The notes: generated from the letters alone by a model not told the origin. Positions 42,815-52,856 are shown, numbered from the stretch's first letter. The stretch is 64,000 nucleotides of DNA from Granulicatella sp041433555 (GCF_041433555.1 NZ_JAPWBR010000007.1:1-64000); one strand, 5' to 3'. Numbers and translations are program-made.

Positions 42815-43855
42815 ATGTTAACCAATAGACAATTGCTAATCTTACAATTAATCATACAATTATATACGGAAACTTTGGAGCCGGTCGGGTCGAAGAAGTT
42901 GATGGAAGTTGCTGAATTACCATTTAGTTCAGCGACGATTCGTAACGAGATGATGAAGCTAGAAGAGATGGGCTATCTTGAAAAGAACCATACTTCTTCT
43001 GGGCGAGTTCCTTCTAATAAAGGATATCGTTACTATATCGACAACATTCTACCTAGACAAAAGCAACCTGTTTCTTTAAGCGTTCGAAATCAAATTCGTG
43101 AAGTTTTCCAACAGTCAACATTAGAGATTCAAGATGTATTTCGTTTATCTGCTGACATACTAGCAACATTAACGAACTACACAGCAATTTCTTTTGGACC
43201 GGAAGTGAAAACAGCAACCTTATCGGGATTTAGACTTGTTCGTTTAAATCCAAATCAAGTGATGGCAATCATAGTCATCAGTAATGGTTTGGTTGAAAAT
43301 AAAGTATATACGGTTCCGGGAGCTATTGACGATAGTGATTTAGAGAAAGTGGTTCGCATTATCAATGATGAATTAATTGGAGTACCGCTAGATATCGTTG
43401 CTAAACGATTAAAGACGGATCTTCCAATCCTTATGAACCGCTACATGAACTCACAAATTCAAATCGTCAAAGTGATTCAAGAAATGATGAATCGTTTCGA
43501 AAATGATCGAATGCATGTTGCAGGAAGAAGATATTTGTTAAATTACTTTGATCATCACGCTAATGTGGATCAACTCAAAGGAATTTATCAATTGATGGAT
43601 GATCAGTCGAAGTTACATCAACTTGTGACAAATGATCATCAAGATATTCAAATTAGGCTCGGATCAGAAATGGATCATCCGTTACTTGGTGACTTTAGTT
43701 TGGTAACAGCTAGTTACGAAACTCCAAACCAAGATACAGGACTGATTGCGCTTCTTGGACCAAAGAATATGCCGTATTCGAATGTATTATCAATTGTAAA
43801 AGGACTCAGGGAAGAGTTAGCAACCACGATAGAAGATTATTATCGTAACTTATAG
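42815..43855 (+). CDS. hrcA: Heat-inducible transcription repressor HrcA
   Basis: Repressor that binds CIRCE; its activity depends on GroEL in known systems. 346 aa. N-terminal winged helix (LTNRQLLILQ, VGSKKLMEVAELPFSSATIRNEM, SGRVPSNKGYRYYID) and a GAF-like C-terminal domain. Of the in-frame starts 42806, 42812 and 42815, I chose 42815: it gives the family MLTxRQL start and eight-base spacing from GAGG. First gene of hrcA-grpE-dnaK-dnaJ. Confidence 0.97.
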   Translation: MLTNRQLLILQLIIQLYTETLEPVGSKKLMEVAELPFSSATIRNEMMKLEEMGYLEKNHTSSGRVPSNKGYRYYIDNILPRQKQPVSLSVRNQIREVFQQSTLEIQDVFRLSADILATLTNYTAISFGPEVKTATLSGFRLVRLNPNQVMAIIVISNGLVENKVYTVPGAIDDSDLEKVVRIINDELIGVPLDIVAKRLKTDLPILMNRYMNSQIQIVKVIQEMMNRFENDRMHVAGRRYLLNYFDHHANVDQLKGIYQLMDDQSKLHQLVTNDHQDIQIRLGSEMDHPLLGDFSLVTASYETPNQDTGLIALLGPKNMPYSNVLSIVKGLREELATTIEDYYRNL

Positions 43856-43872
43856 AGTAAGGAGATGAAATC

Positions 43873-44427
43873 TTGGAAACAAATGAACAAAACAATAAAG
43901 AAGAATTAAAAGAAGAAAAAATTGTTGCAGATGAAGCTCCTCAAGAAGAAGTTACTGAAGAAACCAAAACAGAACTTACGAATGAAGAGAAATTACAACA
44001 AGAAGTAGAGAAGTTGAACGATCAAGTATATCGACTCTCTGCTGAAATCTCGAATATCCAAAAGAGAAACGCAAAAGAAAGACAAGATGCTGCAAAATAT
44101 CGCAGTCAAAGTCTTGCGCAAAACTTATTAAATGTGATTGATAACCTTGAGAGAGCCATCGCTTCTCCAAGTGAATCAGAAGAAGCTCAAAACCTTAAAA
44201 AAGGTGTTGAGATGGTGTATGAAGGTTTCCTTTATGCACTAAAAGAAGAAGGTATCGAAGAAATCGATGCCTTAAACCAACCTTTTGATCCTACTTTACA
44301 TCACGCTGTTCAAACCGTTCCTGTTGAGGAAGGGCAAGAAGCAGACCGCGTGGTACAAGTGTATCAAAAAGGATACAAATTAAAAGATCGTGTATTACGA
44401 CCAGCAATGGTCATCGTCTCACAATAA
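43873..44427 (+). CDS. grpE: Nucleotide exchange factor GrpE
   Basis: Releases ADP from DnaK. 184 aa: acidic Glu-rich N-terminus, long coiled coil (about 35-90), then the beta domain with LNQPFDPTLHHAVQTV and QKGYKLKDRVLRPAMVIVSQ, the family signature. It starts with TTG, preceded by AAGGAGATGAAATC; no ATG fits. 17 bp after hrcA. Confidence 0.97.
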   Translation: METNEQNNKEELKEEKIVADEAPQEEVTEETKTELTNEEKLQQEVEKLNDQVYRLSAEISNIQKRNAKERQDAAKYRSQSLAQNLLNVIDNLERAIASPSESEEAQNLKKGVEMVYEGFLYALKEEGIEEIDALNQPFDPTLHHAVQTVPVEEGQEADRVVQVYQKGYKLKDRVLRPAMVIVSQ

Positions 44428-44480
44428 GAAGACGAATCATAAAATAAATAATAAATTTCATTAATAGGAGTGAATTAAAT

Positions 44481-46316
44481 ATGAGTAAAATTATTGGTAT
44501 TGACTTAGGAACAACAAACTCAGCAGTAGCTGTTTTAGAAGGTAACGAAGCAAAAATTATTGCAAACCCAGAAGGAAACCGTACAACACCATCTGTTGTA
44601 GCGTTCAAAAATGGAGAAATCCAAGTAGGTGAAGTTGCAAAACGTCAAGCTGTAACAAACCCAAATACAATTGCATCTATCAAACGTCATATGGGCGAAA
44701 CAGGATATAAAGTAGAAATCGAAGGTAAATCTTATACACCTCAAGAAATTTCAGCAATGATCCTACAATACTTAAAAGGATATGCTGAAGAATATCTTGG
44801 AGAACAAGTAGACAAAGCAGTTATTACAGTACCTGCATACTTCAACGACGCACAACGTCAAGCAACTAAAGATGCTGGTCGTATCGCTGGTTTAGAAGTA
44901 GAACGTATCGTTAATGAACCAACTGCAGCAGCTCTTGCATATGGTCTTGATAAAGTTGACCACGAAGAAAAAATCTTAGTATTCGACCTTGGTGGTGGTA
45001 CATTCGACGTATCTATCCTTGAATTAGGAGATGGCGTATTCGACGTATTATCAACAGCTGGTGACAACCATCTTGGTGGGGATGACTTCGACCAAAAAAT
45101 CATTGATTTCTTAGTAGAAGAATTCCAACGTGATAACGGTATTGATTTATCAAGCGATAAAATGGCAATGCAACGTTTGAAAGATGCTGCTGAAAAAGCT
45201 AAGAAAGACTTATCAGGTGTATCTCAAACACAAATCAGCTTACCATTCATTTCTGCTGGTGCAGCTGGCCCATTACACTTAGAAGTAACATTAACTCGTG
45301 CTAAATTTGATCAATTAACTCAAGATTTAGTAGAACGTACAAAAGAACCAGTTCGTCGTGCTTTAGCTGACGCAGGTTTATCAGCTTCAGATATCGACCA
45401 AGTATTATTAGTTGGTGGCTCAACTCGTATTCCAGCAGTTGTTGAAGCTGTTCGTAACGAAACTGGAAAAGAACCTAACAAATCAGTAAACCCAGACGAA
45501 GTAGTAGCGATGGGTGCTGCAATCCAAGGTGGGGTTATCTCTGGTGACGTTAAAGATATCGTATTATTAGACGTAACACCATTATCACTTGGTATTGAAA
45601 CAATGGGTGGCGTGTTCACAAAATTAATCGATCGTAACACTACAATCCCAACAAGCAAATCACAAGTATTCTCAACTGCAGCGGATAACCAACCAGCAGT
45701 AGACGTACACGTATTACAAGGTGAACGTCCAATGGCAGCGGACAACAAGACTTTAGGTCGCTTCCAATTAACAGATATTCCAGCTGCTCCTCGTGGTGTG
45801 CCTCAAATCGAAGTAACATTCGATATCGATAAAAACGGTATTGTAAATGTTCGTGCTAAAGATTTAGGAACTGGTAAAGAACAAGCTATTACAATCAAAT
45901 CTTCTTCAGGTTTATCTGATGAAGAAATCGAACGTATGGTGAAAGATGCAGAAGCAAATGCTGAAGCAGATAAAAAACGTAAAGAAGAAGTAGATTTACG
46001 TAACGAAGTTGACCAATTAATCTTCACTGTTGATAAAACATTGAAAGAATTAGACGGTAAAGTAGATGCTAGTGACGTTCAAAAAGCTGAAGCAGCTCGT
46101 GATGAATTAAAAGCAGCTGTAGAAGCAAACGACTTAGAAGCTATGAAAGTAAAACGTGACGCTTTAAATGAAGTGGTACAAAATTTAACTGTTAAACTTT
46201 ATGAACAAGCTGCCGCAGCTCAACAAGCAGCTGGTGCTTCACAAGAAGGAGCAACTGAACAAGCATCTTCAAATAACGATGGCGTTGTAGACGCTGACTT
46301 CGAAGAAGTAGACTAA
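44481..46316 (+). CDS. dnaK: Chaperone DnaK (Hsp70)
   Basis: ATP-dependent chaperone. 611 aa. The N-terminal ATPase has IGIDLGTTNSAVAV, VFDLGGGTFDVSIL and LLVGGSTRIPAV. The substrate-binding domain (DVTPLSLGIETMGGVFTKLI) is followed by the helical lid and an acidic DADFEEVD tail, typical of Bacillota DnaK. TAGGAGTGAATTAAAT precedes the ATG. It lies 53 bp after grpE and uses strongly biased, highly expressed-type codons. Confidence 0.98.
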   Translation: MSKIIGIDLGTTNSAVAVLEGNEAKIIANPEGNRTTPSVVAFKNGEIQVGEVAKRQAVTNPNTIASIKRHMGETGYKVEIEGKSYTPQEISAMILQYLKGYAEEYLGEQVDKAVITVPAYFNDAQRQATKDAGRIAGLEVERIVNEPTAAALAYGLDKVDHEEKILVFDLGGGTFDVSILELGDGVFDVLSTAGDNHLGGDDFDQKIIDFLVEEFQRDNGIDLSSDKMAMQRLKDAAEKAKKDLSGVSQTQISLPFISAGAAGPLHLEVTLTRAKFDQLTQDLVERTKEPVRRALADAGLSASDIDQVLLVGGSTRIPAVVEAVRNETGKEPNKSVNPDEVVAMGAAIQGGVISGDVKDIVLLDVTPLSLGIETMGGVFTKLIDRNTTIPTSKSQVFSTAADNQPAVDVHVLQGERPMAADNKTLGRFQLTDIPAAPRGVPQIEVTFDIDKNGIVNVRAKDLGTGKEQAITIKSSSGLSDEEIERMVKDAEANAEADKKRKEEVDLRNEVDQLIFTVDKTLKELDGKVDASDVQKAEAARDELKAAVEANDLEAMKVKRDALNEVVQNLTVKLYEQAAAAQQAAGASQEGATEQASSNNDGVVDADFEEVD

Positions 46317-46333
46317 TATTTGCTAAAACGATA

Positions 46334-46364
46334 GGGTGTAAGACTACTTAGTGGCCTTACGCCC
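46334..46364 (+). other. Hairpin in the dnaK-dnaJ gap
   Basis: GGGTGTAAG (46334-46342) pairs with CTTACGCCC (46356-46364), 9 bp with one G-U, 13-base loop. The T tail is poor (ATATCCTTT). Probably a processing or stability element that sets the dnaK:dnaJ ratio. Confidence 0.5.
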
Positions 46365-46404
46365 ATATCCTTTGTAAACTATGAAAGAAAAGGAGAGCAA
46401 TTCA

Positions 46405-47577
46405 GTGGCCAAAAGAGATTTATATGAAATTTTAGGCGTATCCAAAGATGCCTCTGAAGCAGATATTAAGAAAGCTTATCGTAAACTATCTAAAAAATAC
46501 CATCCAGATATTAATAAAGAACCTGGAGCGGATGAAAAGTTTAAAGAAATCGCTGAAGCTTATGAAATCTTAGGAGATGCACAAAAGCGTGCAGCGTATG
46601 ACCAATACGGACATGCTTCTTACGATCCAAACTCTGGATTTAGTGGAGGCGGATTCGGTGGTGGATTTGAAGGTTTCGGAGGATTCGGCGGTAGTGGAAA
46701 CTTTACTGGTGGATTCGAAGATATCTTTAGTAGTTTCTTCGGTGGCGGAGGTAGTCGTGCAGACCGTGCAAACATGCCGCGTCAAGGGGCTGACCTTCAA
46801 TATGTCATGGATTTAACATTTGAAGAAGCTATCTTTGGTAAAGAAGAAACCATTCATTATCACCGCAGCGATGAATGTCAAACCTGTCATGGTACTGGTG
46901 CAAAACCTGGTACGCATCCTACAACATGTTCAAAATGTCATGGTGCTGGTGTGATTAACGTTGAAAGAAATACACCATTCGGTCGTATGATGAGCCAAAC
47001 AACCTGCGATGTGTGTCATGGTACAGGACAAGAAATTAAAGAAAAATGTTCAACGTGTCACGGTCATGGTCAAGTAGATGAAACGCATAAAGTGAAAGTA
47101 AAAGTCCCTGCTGGGGTTGAAGATGGAAATCAAATGCGTCTTCAAGGCCAAGGGGAAGTTGGTTTCAATGGTGGTCCATATGGTGACCTCTATGTCATCT
47201 TCCGTGTTGGACAAAGTAAGACATTTAAACGTCAAGGAGCAGATATTTACTATCAACTCCATGTAAACTTTGCTCAAGCAGCTCTTGGAGACGAAGTAGA
47301 TGTACCAACTGTTCACGGTAAAGTGAAATTAAAAGTTCCTGCTGGAACACAATCAGGAACAATTTTACGATTACGTGGAAAAGGTGCTCCAAAACTTCGC
47401 GGAACAGGAAACGGTGACCAACATGTAGAAGTCATCGTAGATACTCCTAAGAAACTGACAGATAAGCAAAGACAAGCGTTACAAGTATTTGCTAGTGAGG
47501 AAGGAACGGACCTTCATAATGGAGAAGAGAACTTCTTCGACAAAATGAAGAACGCCTTTAAAGATACATTTGAATAA
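46405..47577 (+). CDS. dnaJ: Chaperone DnaJ (Hsp40)
   Basis: Delivers substrates to DnaK and stimulates its ATPase. 390 aa. J domain with the HPD motif (KYHPDINK), Gly/Phe-rich linker (about 75-130), four CxxCxGxG zinc repeats (CQTCHGTG, CSKCHGAG, CDVCHGTG, CSTCHGHG), and the C-terminal substrate domains. The start is GTG at 46405, with AAAGGAGAGCAATTCA upstream; an ATG-initiated frame at 46381 lies before that site. Last gene of the heat-shock operon. Confidence 0.97.
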   Translation: MAKRDLYEILGVSKDASEADIKKAYRKLSKKYHPDINKEPGADEKFKEIAEAYEILGDAQKRAAYDQYGHASYDPNSGFSGGGFGGGFEGFGGFGGSGNFTGGFEDIFSSFFGGGGSRADRANMPRQGADLQYVMDLTFEEAIFGKEETIHYHRSDECQTCHGTGAKPGTHPTTCSKCHGAGVINVERNTPFGRMMSQTTCDVCHGTGQEIKEKCSTCHGHGQVDETHKVKVKVPAGVEDGNQMRLQGQGEVGFNGGPYGDLYVIFRVGQSKTFKRQGADIYYQLHVNFAQAALGDEVDVPTVHGKVKLKVPAGTQSGTILRLRGKGAPKLRGTGNGDQHVEVIVDTPKKLTDKQRQALQVFASEEGTDLHNGEENFFDKMKNAFKDTFE

Positions 47578-47581
47578 ATTG

Positions 47582-47617
47582 AAAAAGAACTTAGCATTTG
47601 GTTGCTAAGTTCTTTTT
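47582..47617. terminator. Terminator of the dnaK operon and of the convergent cupin gene
   Basis: A perfect 15-bp stem AAAAAGAACTTAGCA / TGCTAAGTTCTTTTT, loop TTTGGT. The A and T runs allow termination in both directions. Confidence 0.93.
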
Positions 47618-47619
47618 GT

Positions 47620-48114
47620 TTATTTAGAAATAACAGCAAGGCGACGAATAATTTTCTCGTGCTCAGGATACTTTTCTAATAATTCATCTCGAGTATAAAG
47701 TATGAAGTCTTCGTATTCAAAACCAGGAGTAACGCTGCAACTCACAATCGCAAAGTCTTCTTCGTTGTCCGATTCAATGGTAGATCCAAAGACGACACCA
47801 GCAGGAACTGTAAATTGGAGCTTTTGTCCGTTTCCAGGCCCAATTTCAACAGCTTCGTATGTACCATCTGGATGAATCATATGCACGGTAAGCGCATGAC
47901 CGAAGTGATAGTACCAAATCTCATCAGAAGAAAGTAAATGGAAATGAGATGGGTTTTGATTCGTTAATAAAAACAGAATGGAGGTGGAGAGTGCACGGAT
48001 GCGTTTATCTGGTAATTCTACCGTTTCAATCGCTTTATAAGTCTGACGGAAATAACCACCTTCCACATGTGGTTCTAAGTCTAATTCTTTAATCCATTCT
48101 TCTTTCGTTTTCAT
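47620..48114 (-). CDS. DUF985 family cupin protein
   Basis: 164-aa small cupin of the Cupin_5/DUF985 group. LEPHVEGGYFRQTY at the N-terminus, STSILFLLTNQNPSHFHLLSSDEIWYYH-like first cupin block with the metal-type His pair, and VPAGVVFGS later. No enzymatic role is established for the family. GGAGGTCTCC precedes the ATG and is itself a short palindrome. Monocistronic, divergent from mgtE. Confidence 0.88.
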   Translation of the reverse strand: MKTKEEWIKELDLEPHVEGGYFRQTYKAIETVELPDKRIRALSTSILFLLTNQNPSHFHLLSSDEIWYYHFGHALTVHMIHPDGTYEAVEIGPGNGQKLQFTVPAGVVFGSTIESDNEEDFAIVSCSVTPGFEYEDFILYTRDELLEKYPEHEKIIRRLAVISK

Positions 48115-48142
48115 AGGAGACCTCCAAGCATTATTTTCTATT

Positions 48143-48171
48143 ATTATAGCGCAACTTTTTCTACTTGTGAA
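48143..48171 (-). promoter_or_regulatory. Promoter of the cupin gene
   Basis: Minus strand TTCACA, 17-bp spacer, TATAAT, 28 bp before the start. Confidence 0.75.
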
Positions 48172-48192
48172 TTGTTGATAGAACGGTAATTA

Positions 48193-48201
48193 TGCTATAC
48201 T
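48193..48201 (+). promoter_or_regulatory. Extended -10 promoter of mgtE
   Basis: TGCTATACT, 30 bp before mgtE, with TTGTTG 18 bp upstream of the hexamer as a possible -35. The leader is too short for a magnesium riboswitch. Confidence 0.6.
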
Positions 48202-48231
48202 AGTACTATTGGAAAAGAAAGGAGAAGAGTC

Positions 48232-49563
48232 ATGAAAGATAATATTGCTTTAATTGTGTCGAATAAAGACGTAAAGAAAATTAGAGAGCTTTTTAATGAG
48301 AATTATCCGATTGATATCGCCTTGGCGTTAGAAGAAGTCGATGATGATGTTTTAAAGAATTTCATGTTCTCTATCTCAAATACCAGATTAGCTTCAATCT
48401 TAGAAGTTGCTGAACCTGAATTCCAATTACGAATGCTTGAGAAACTCCCATTTAGACGTGTAGCTTTACTATTCCAACAAATGTCAAACGATGATGTCGT
48501 GGATATTTTAGGGAATTTACCAGTTGGAATCCGTAAACGTTACATCAAAATGATGAAACAAAGTTCTCAAGATGATATTCAAACCATGTTGAATTATGCT
48601 CCGGATACTGCCGGAGGGATTATGACCACTGAGTACATCACAGTGAAGGAACATTTAACGGTAGAAGAGACCCTCTCTAAATTAAGAGAGATTTCACCAA
48701 ACTCAGAAGTCATTAACATTATTTTTGTGACGAGTTTACAACGCAAATTAATTGGTTGGATTGATATTCGCGATTTATTTACACATGATTTAGACGAGAG
48801 TTTGCATGACGTGATGCATACGAATATCATCTCTGTTTTACCAGAAGAAGACCAAGAAGAAGTGGCTCGTATCTCAACGAAGTATGACTTATCTGTTGTA
48901 CCTGTAGTCAATAAGCAAAATGTGTTACTTGGGATCATCACAATCGATGATATCGTTCACGTCTTGCAAGAAGAGCACCACGAAGATATGTTATTAATCA
49001 GCGGGGTTGAAGGAACAGAACGAATCGGTGGACCTTTCAAAGAATCGATTAAAAAACGGACGCCTTGGCTCTTAATTAACTTAATAACAGCTTTTATGGC
49101 AAGTGCGGTTGTCGGTTTATTCCAAGGCACGATTGAACAAGTAGTAGTTCTTGCTGTAGCAATGCCAATTATTACCGGGATGGGTGGAAACTCAGCTTCT
49201 CAAACATTAGCGCTCGTTATCCAAGAGGTAGCGATTGGACAATTAACGTGGGAAAAAGACAAGAAGTATGTATTAAATGAAATTTGGCTTGGATTAGTCA
49301 ACGGAATTATCACAGGGATTTTTGCAGCGATTGCTCTCTACATCCCATATCAAAACTTTTTCTTATCGATTATCGTTATTTTAGCGATGGCAATGAACTT
49401 AATGGTAGGGGCATTCTTCGGTTTCTTCGTACCTTTACTTTTGAAGAAACTAAATCTAGACCCAGCCATTTCATCAACGATTTTTGTAACAACAGCTACA
49501 GACGTATTAGGATTCTTTATTTTCTTATACTTAGCTGAATTGTTCTTGCCATTATTATTGTAG
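48232..49563 (+). CDS. mgtE: Magnesium transporter MgtE
   Basis: Mg2+ channel gated by cytoplasmic Mg2+. 443 aa. N-terminal superhelical domain (to about 130), a CBS pair (about 135-255; APDTAGGIMTTEYI and TKYDLSVVPVVNKQ) and a five-helix channel domain from about 280 carrying the conserved MGGNSASQTLALVIQEVAIG pore segment. AAAGGAGAAGAGTC precedes the ATG. Its stop lies 51 bp before lepA; no terminator was seen between them. Confidence 0.96.
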   Translation: MKDNIALIVSNKDVKKIRELFNENYPIDIALALEEVDDDVLKNFMFSISNTRLASILEVAEPEFQLRMLEKLPFRRVALLFQQMSNDDVVDILGNLPVGIRKRYIKMMKQSSQDDIQTMLNYAPDTAGGIMTTEYITVKEHLTVEETLSKLREISPNSEVINIIFVTSLQRKLIGWIDIRDLFTHDLDESLHDVMHTNIISVLPEEDQEEVARISTKYDLSVVPVVNKQNVLLGIITIDDIVHVLQEEHHEDMLLISGVEGTERIGGPFKESIKKRTPWLLINLITAFMASAVVGLFQGTIEQVVVLAVAMPIITGMGGNSASQTLALVIQEVAIGQLTWEKDKKYVLNEIWLGLVNGIITGIFAAIALYIPYQNFFLSIIVILAMAMNLMVGAFFGFFVPLLLKKLNLDPAISSTIFVTTATDVLGFFIFLYLAELFLPLLL

Positions 49564-49614
49564 TTTGATAGAATGATTTGAATTTTAATGTAGTAGTGTA
49601 TTAAGGAGTTATTC

Positions 49615-51444
49615 ATGAATTTAGAAGAAATGAAAGAAAGACAGAAGCGCATTCGAAACTTCTCGATTATTGCGCATATTGACCACGGAAAGTCAACGTT
49701 GGCCGATCGTATTTTGCAAGCGACTGATACTATTGCCGACCGTGAAATGCAAGACCAACTATTAGACTCAATGGATCTTGAAAGAGAACGTGGGATTACG
49801 ATTAAATTAAATGCCGTTGAATTAACATATGATGCAAAAGACGGTACGGAATGTATTTTCCACTTAATCGACACTCCAGGTCACGTGGACTTCTCTTATG
49901 AGGTATCACGAAGCTTAGCGGCCTGCGAAGGTGCAATTCTTGTCGTAGATGCGGCTCAAGGGATTGAAGCACAAACATTAGCGAATGTGTATTTAGCGAT
50001 CGATAATGACTTAGAAATCTTACCAGTCATCAATAAAATTGACCTGCCTGCAGCAGACCCTGAACGTGTTCGTACAGAAATAGAAGATGTCATTGGGATT
50101 GATGCCAGTGAAGCTGTTCTTGCCAGTGCTAAAGTTGGGATTGGGATTCCAGAAATCTTAGAACAAATCGTAGAAAAAGTCCCAGCTCCAACTGGGGACC
50201 TTGAAGCGCCTCTTCAAGCATTGATTTTTGACTCAGTCTATGATGCGTATCGTGGGGTTGTCTTAAATGTTCGTATTCAAAACGGAATTGTAAAACCTGG
50301 TGATAAAATTCAATTAATGAGTAATGGAAAGACTTTTGATGTAGTGGATGTAGGTATTTTTTCTCCAAAACCAATTAGTCGTGATTACTTAATGGTTGGG
50401 GATGTTGGTTATATCACTGCTTCCATTAAGACTATCCAAGATACTCGTGTAGGGGATACTGTTACTTTAGCAAACAACCCAGCAGCTGAACCGTTAGACG
50501 GATACCGTAAAATGAATCCGATGGTGTACTGTGGTTTATATCCAATTGATTCATCGAAATATAATGATTTACGTGATGCATTAGAAAAATTACAGTTAAA
50601 TGACGCTGCGCTTCAATTCGAAGCAGAAACATCACAAGCACTTGGATTTGGTTTCCGTTGTGGATTCTTAGGATTACTCCATATGGACGTTATTCAAGAA
50701 CGTTTAGAGCGTGAATTTGACTTAGACTTGATTACAACAGCTCCGTCTGTAATTTATCATGTACAAAAGACTGACGGTACAGAAGTGGTGGTTTCAAACC
50801 CTGCTGAAATGCCAGACCAATCAAGTGTACAATCCATCGAAGAGCCTTACGTAAAAGCATCTATCATGGTACCAAATGAATACGTTGGTAGCGTAATGGA
50901 TATTTGCCAACGTAAACGTGGAACGTTTGTGACAATGGATTATCTAGATGAGTACCGTGTTAACGTCATTTACGAAATGCCACTGTCTGAAATCATCTTT
51001 GATTTCTTTGATTCATTAAAATCAAGCACAAAAGGGTATGCTTCTCTTGATTACGATTTAATCGGATACCGTGCAAGCAACCTTGTGAAGATGGATATCA
51101 TGTTAAATGGTGAAGTAGTCGATGCCTTAAGTATTATCGTGCATAAGGAATTTGCTTATAATCGTGGTAAGGCAATCACTGAAAAACTTAGAAAACTTAT
51201 TCCTCGTCAACAATTCGAAGTTCCAATTCAAGCAGCGATTGGGAATAAGATTTTATCTCGTACAAACATTAAAGCATTGCGTAAAAACGTACTTGCAAAA
51301 TGTTATGGTGGGGATATTTCTCGTAAACGTAAACTGTTAGAGAAACAAAAAGAAGGGAAGAAACGTATGAAGCAAGTGGGTTCAGTTGAAGTTCCACAAG
51401 AAGCCTTCATGTCAGTTCTAAACCTTAACGAAGAAGAAAAATAA
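49615..51444 (+). CDS. lepA: Elongation factor 4 (LepA)
   Basis: Ribosome-dependent GTPase implicated in initiation, 30S biogenesis and back-translocation. 609 aa. GTPase motifs AHIDHGKSTLADRI, DTPGHVDF and NKIDLPAADP. It has EF-G-like domains II, III and V, then the LepA-specific C-terminus (QAAIGNKILSRTNIKALRKNV, CYGGDISRKRKLLEKQKEGK), which separates it from EF-G. TAAGGAGTTATTC precedes the ATG. Followed by a strong terminator. Confidence 0.98.
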   Translation: MNLEEMKERQKRIRNFSIIAHIDHGKSTLADRILQATDTIADREMQDQLLDSMDLERERGITIKLNAVELTYDAKDGTECIFHLIDTPGHVDFSYEVSRSLAACEGAILVVDAAQGIEAQTLANVYLAIDNDLEILPVINKIDLPAADPERVRTEIEDVIGIDASEAVLASAKVGIGIPEILEQIVEKVPAPTGDLEAPLQALIFDSVYDAYRGVVLNVRIQNGIVKPGDKIQLMSNGKTFDVVDVGIFSPKPISRDYLMVGDVGYITASIKTIQDTRVGDTVTLANNPAAEPLDGYRKMNPMVYCGLYPIDSSKYNDLRDALEKLQLNDAALQFEAETSQALGFGFRCGFLGLLHMDVIQERLEREFDLDLITTAPSVIYHVQKTDGTEVVVSNPAEMPDQSSVQSIEEPYVKASIMVPNEYVGSVMDICQRKRGTFVTMDYLDEYRVNVIYEMPLSEIIFDFFDSLKSSTKGYASLDYDLIGYRASNLVKMDIMLNGEVVDALSIIVHKEFAYNRGKAITEKLRKLIPRQQFEVPIQAAIGNKILSRTNIKALRKNVLAKCYGGDISRKRKLLEKQKEGKKRMKQVGSVEVPQEAFMSVLNLNEEEK

Positions 51445-51452
51445 TGAGTTGT

Positions 51453-51483
51453 AAAAGGGCGTTAATAGCGCCCTTTTAATTTC
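51453..51483 (+). terminator. Intrinsic terminator of lepA
   Basis: AAAAGGGCG / CGCCCTTTT with a 7-base loop, then AATTTC. Confidence 0.85.
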
Positions 51484-51500
51484 AAAGAAAGGAGATAGTA

Positions 51501-52856
51501 ATGGAAAAAGAAAACAAACATTTTTATAGACAAATGCTTGCAATCGCAATTCCGGTATCGCTCCAAAGCTTATTAACGTCATTTTTGAATACGTTAGATA
51601 CAATTATGATTTCCTCTCTTGGAGATGCTAGTATCGCGGGGGTTGGACTTGCAAACCAAGTATTTTTCTTGTTTACATTGATTTGCTTTGGAATTCATAC
51701 GGGTTCAGCAGTGCTTTTCTCACAATATTGGGGAATTAAAAATACGCACAAGGTTCAAGAAGTCAATCAAATGTCACTGATTTTATCAACAGTTGTCAGC
51801 GTAGTGTTCATGCTTCTTGGGGTATTATTCCCATATGAAATTCTACATATTTTTACAAAAGATCCACTGGTGATTCAGTCCGGCGGGGATTACTTACGTG
51901 TGGCTGCTTTAAGTTATGTATTTACAGCGTGGAGTTTTGCGATGACAAACGCTCTTCGTACGACAGGAAGTCCTAAGGTTCCTCTTATTGCAACAATTTG
52001 TAGCTTCGTCACAAATGCCGTCTTCAACTATGTATTTATTTTCGGGAAATTCGGTGCACCTGCTCTTGGTGTTGTCGGGGCAGCAGTAGCGACATTAATC
52101 GCTCGTGTTGTAGAAGTGAGTGTTCTTTTTGGTGTGGTATTTTCATACAGTGGACCAATCAGACTACCAATCGGTCGATACTGGCATCATATATCAAAGG
52201 GCCTGTGGATGAATTATTGGATTACAACTTATCCAGTTATTATTAATGAAACGTTCTGGGCTCTTGGACAAGTGTTCTACAATGCAGCATACGCTATGGT
52301 TGGAACACAGGCGACAGCAGCGATTCAAGTGGCTGTAGCTGTTCAAAATCTATCCTTTATTCTTGTTCGAGGAATTGGTAGTAGCTGTAGTATTATGCTT
52401 GGAAACCGAGTCGGACGTAACGAAGTCGAACAAGCGCAAAAAGAAGCAAAACGCTTTGTTACAATTTCCCTTGTTCTTGGAGTGGTCATTGGTGGTATTC
52501 AAAGCCTAACACCACATTGGACACTATTGATGTTTGCTCATCTAAGTCCTGAAGTGTTCCTTATCGGTCAACAATTACTCCAAATTATGGGTGTGATTTT
52601 CGTATTTAAAACATTAAACTCAATTATCTTGGTGGGGATTCTTCGAGGTGGTGGAGATACGCAGTACGGCATGAAACTCGAGATGGCTTGTGTTTGGCTA
52701 ATAGGAGTGCCTTTAGCGTTACTTGCTGCCGCAGTATGGCACTTCCCAGTACAATTAGTTGTTATCTGTGCTGGTGCTGAAGAGTTATGTAAAGCCTTTA
52801 TTGGATTACGAAGAGTCTTTTCTGGAAAATGGATTCACCGATTAGTTGAAGCATAA
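51501..52856 (+). CDS. MATE family efflux transporter
   Basis: 451 aa with 12 predicted membrane segments in two homologous halves, as in cation-coupled multidrug/toxin extruders. Family-like blocks: IPVSLQSLLTSFLNTLDTIMIS at the N-terminus, SQYWGIKN in the first half, and NAVFNYVFIFG. The DinF/NorM-type substrate cannot be told from sequence. AAAGGAGATAG precedes the ATG. It begins 18 bp after the lepA terminator; no clear promoter was found in that gap. Confidence 0.93.
   Translation: MEKENKHFYRQMLAIAIPVSLQSLLTSFLNTLDTIMISSLGDASIAGVGLANQVFFLFTLICFGIHTGSAVLFSQYWGIKNTHKVQEVNQMSLILSTVVSVVFMLLGVLFPYEILHIFTKDPLVIQSGGDYLRVAALSYVFTAWSFAMTNALRTTGSPKVPLIATICSFVTNAVFNYVFIFGKFGAPALGVVGAAVATLIARVVEVSVLFGVVFSYSGPIRLPIGRYWHHISKGLWMNYWITTYPVIINETFWALGQVFYNAAYAMVGTQATAAIQVAVAVQNLSFILVRGIGSSCSIMLGNRVGRNEVEQAQKEAKRFVTISLVLGVVIGGIQSLTPHWTLLMFAHLSPEVFLIGQQLLQIMGVIFVFKTLNSIILVGILRGGGDTQYGMKLEMACVWLIGVPLALLAAAVWHFPVQLVVICAGAEELCKAFIGLRRVFSGKWIHRLVEA

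Noticed and set aside
48202..48231. Magnesium riboswitch upstream of mgtE
   Set aside because: Only about 30 bases separate the predicted -10 from the start codon, too short for an M-box.
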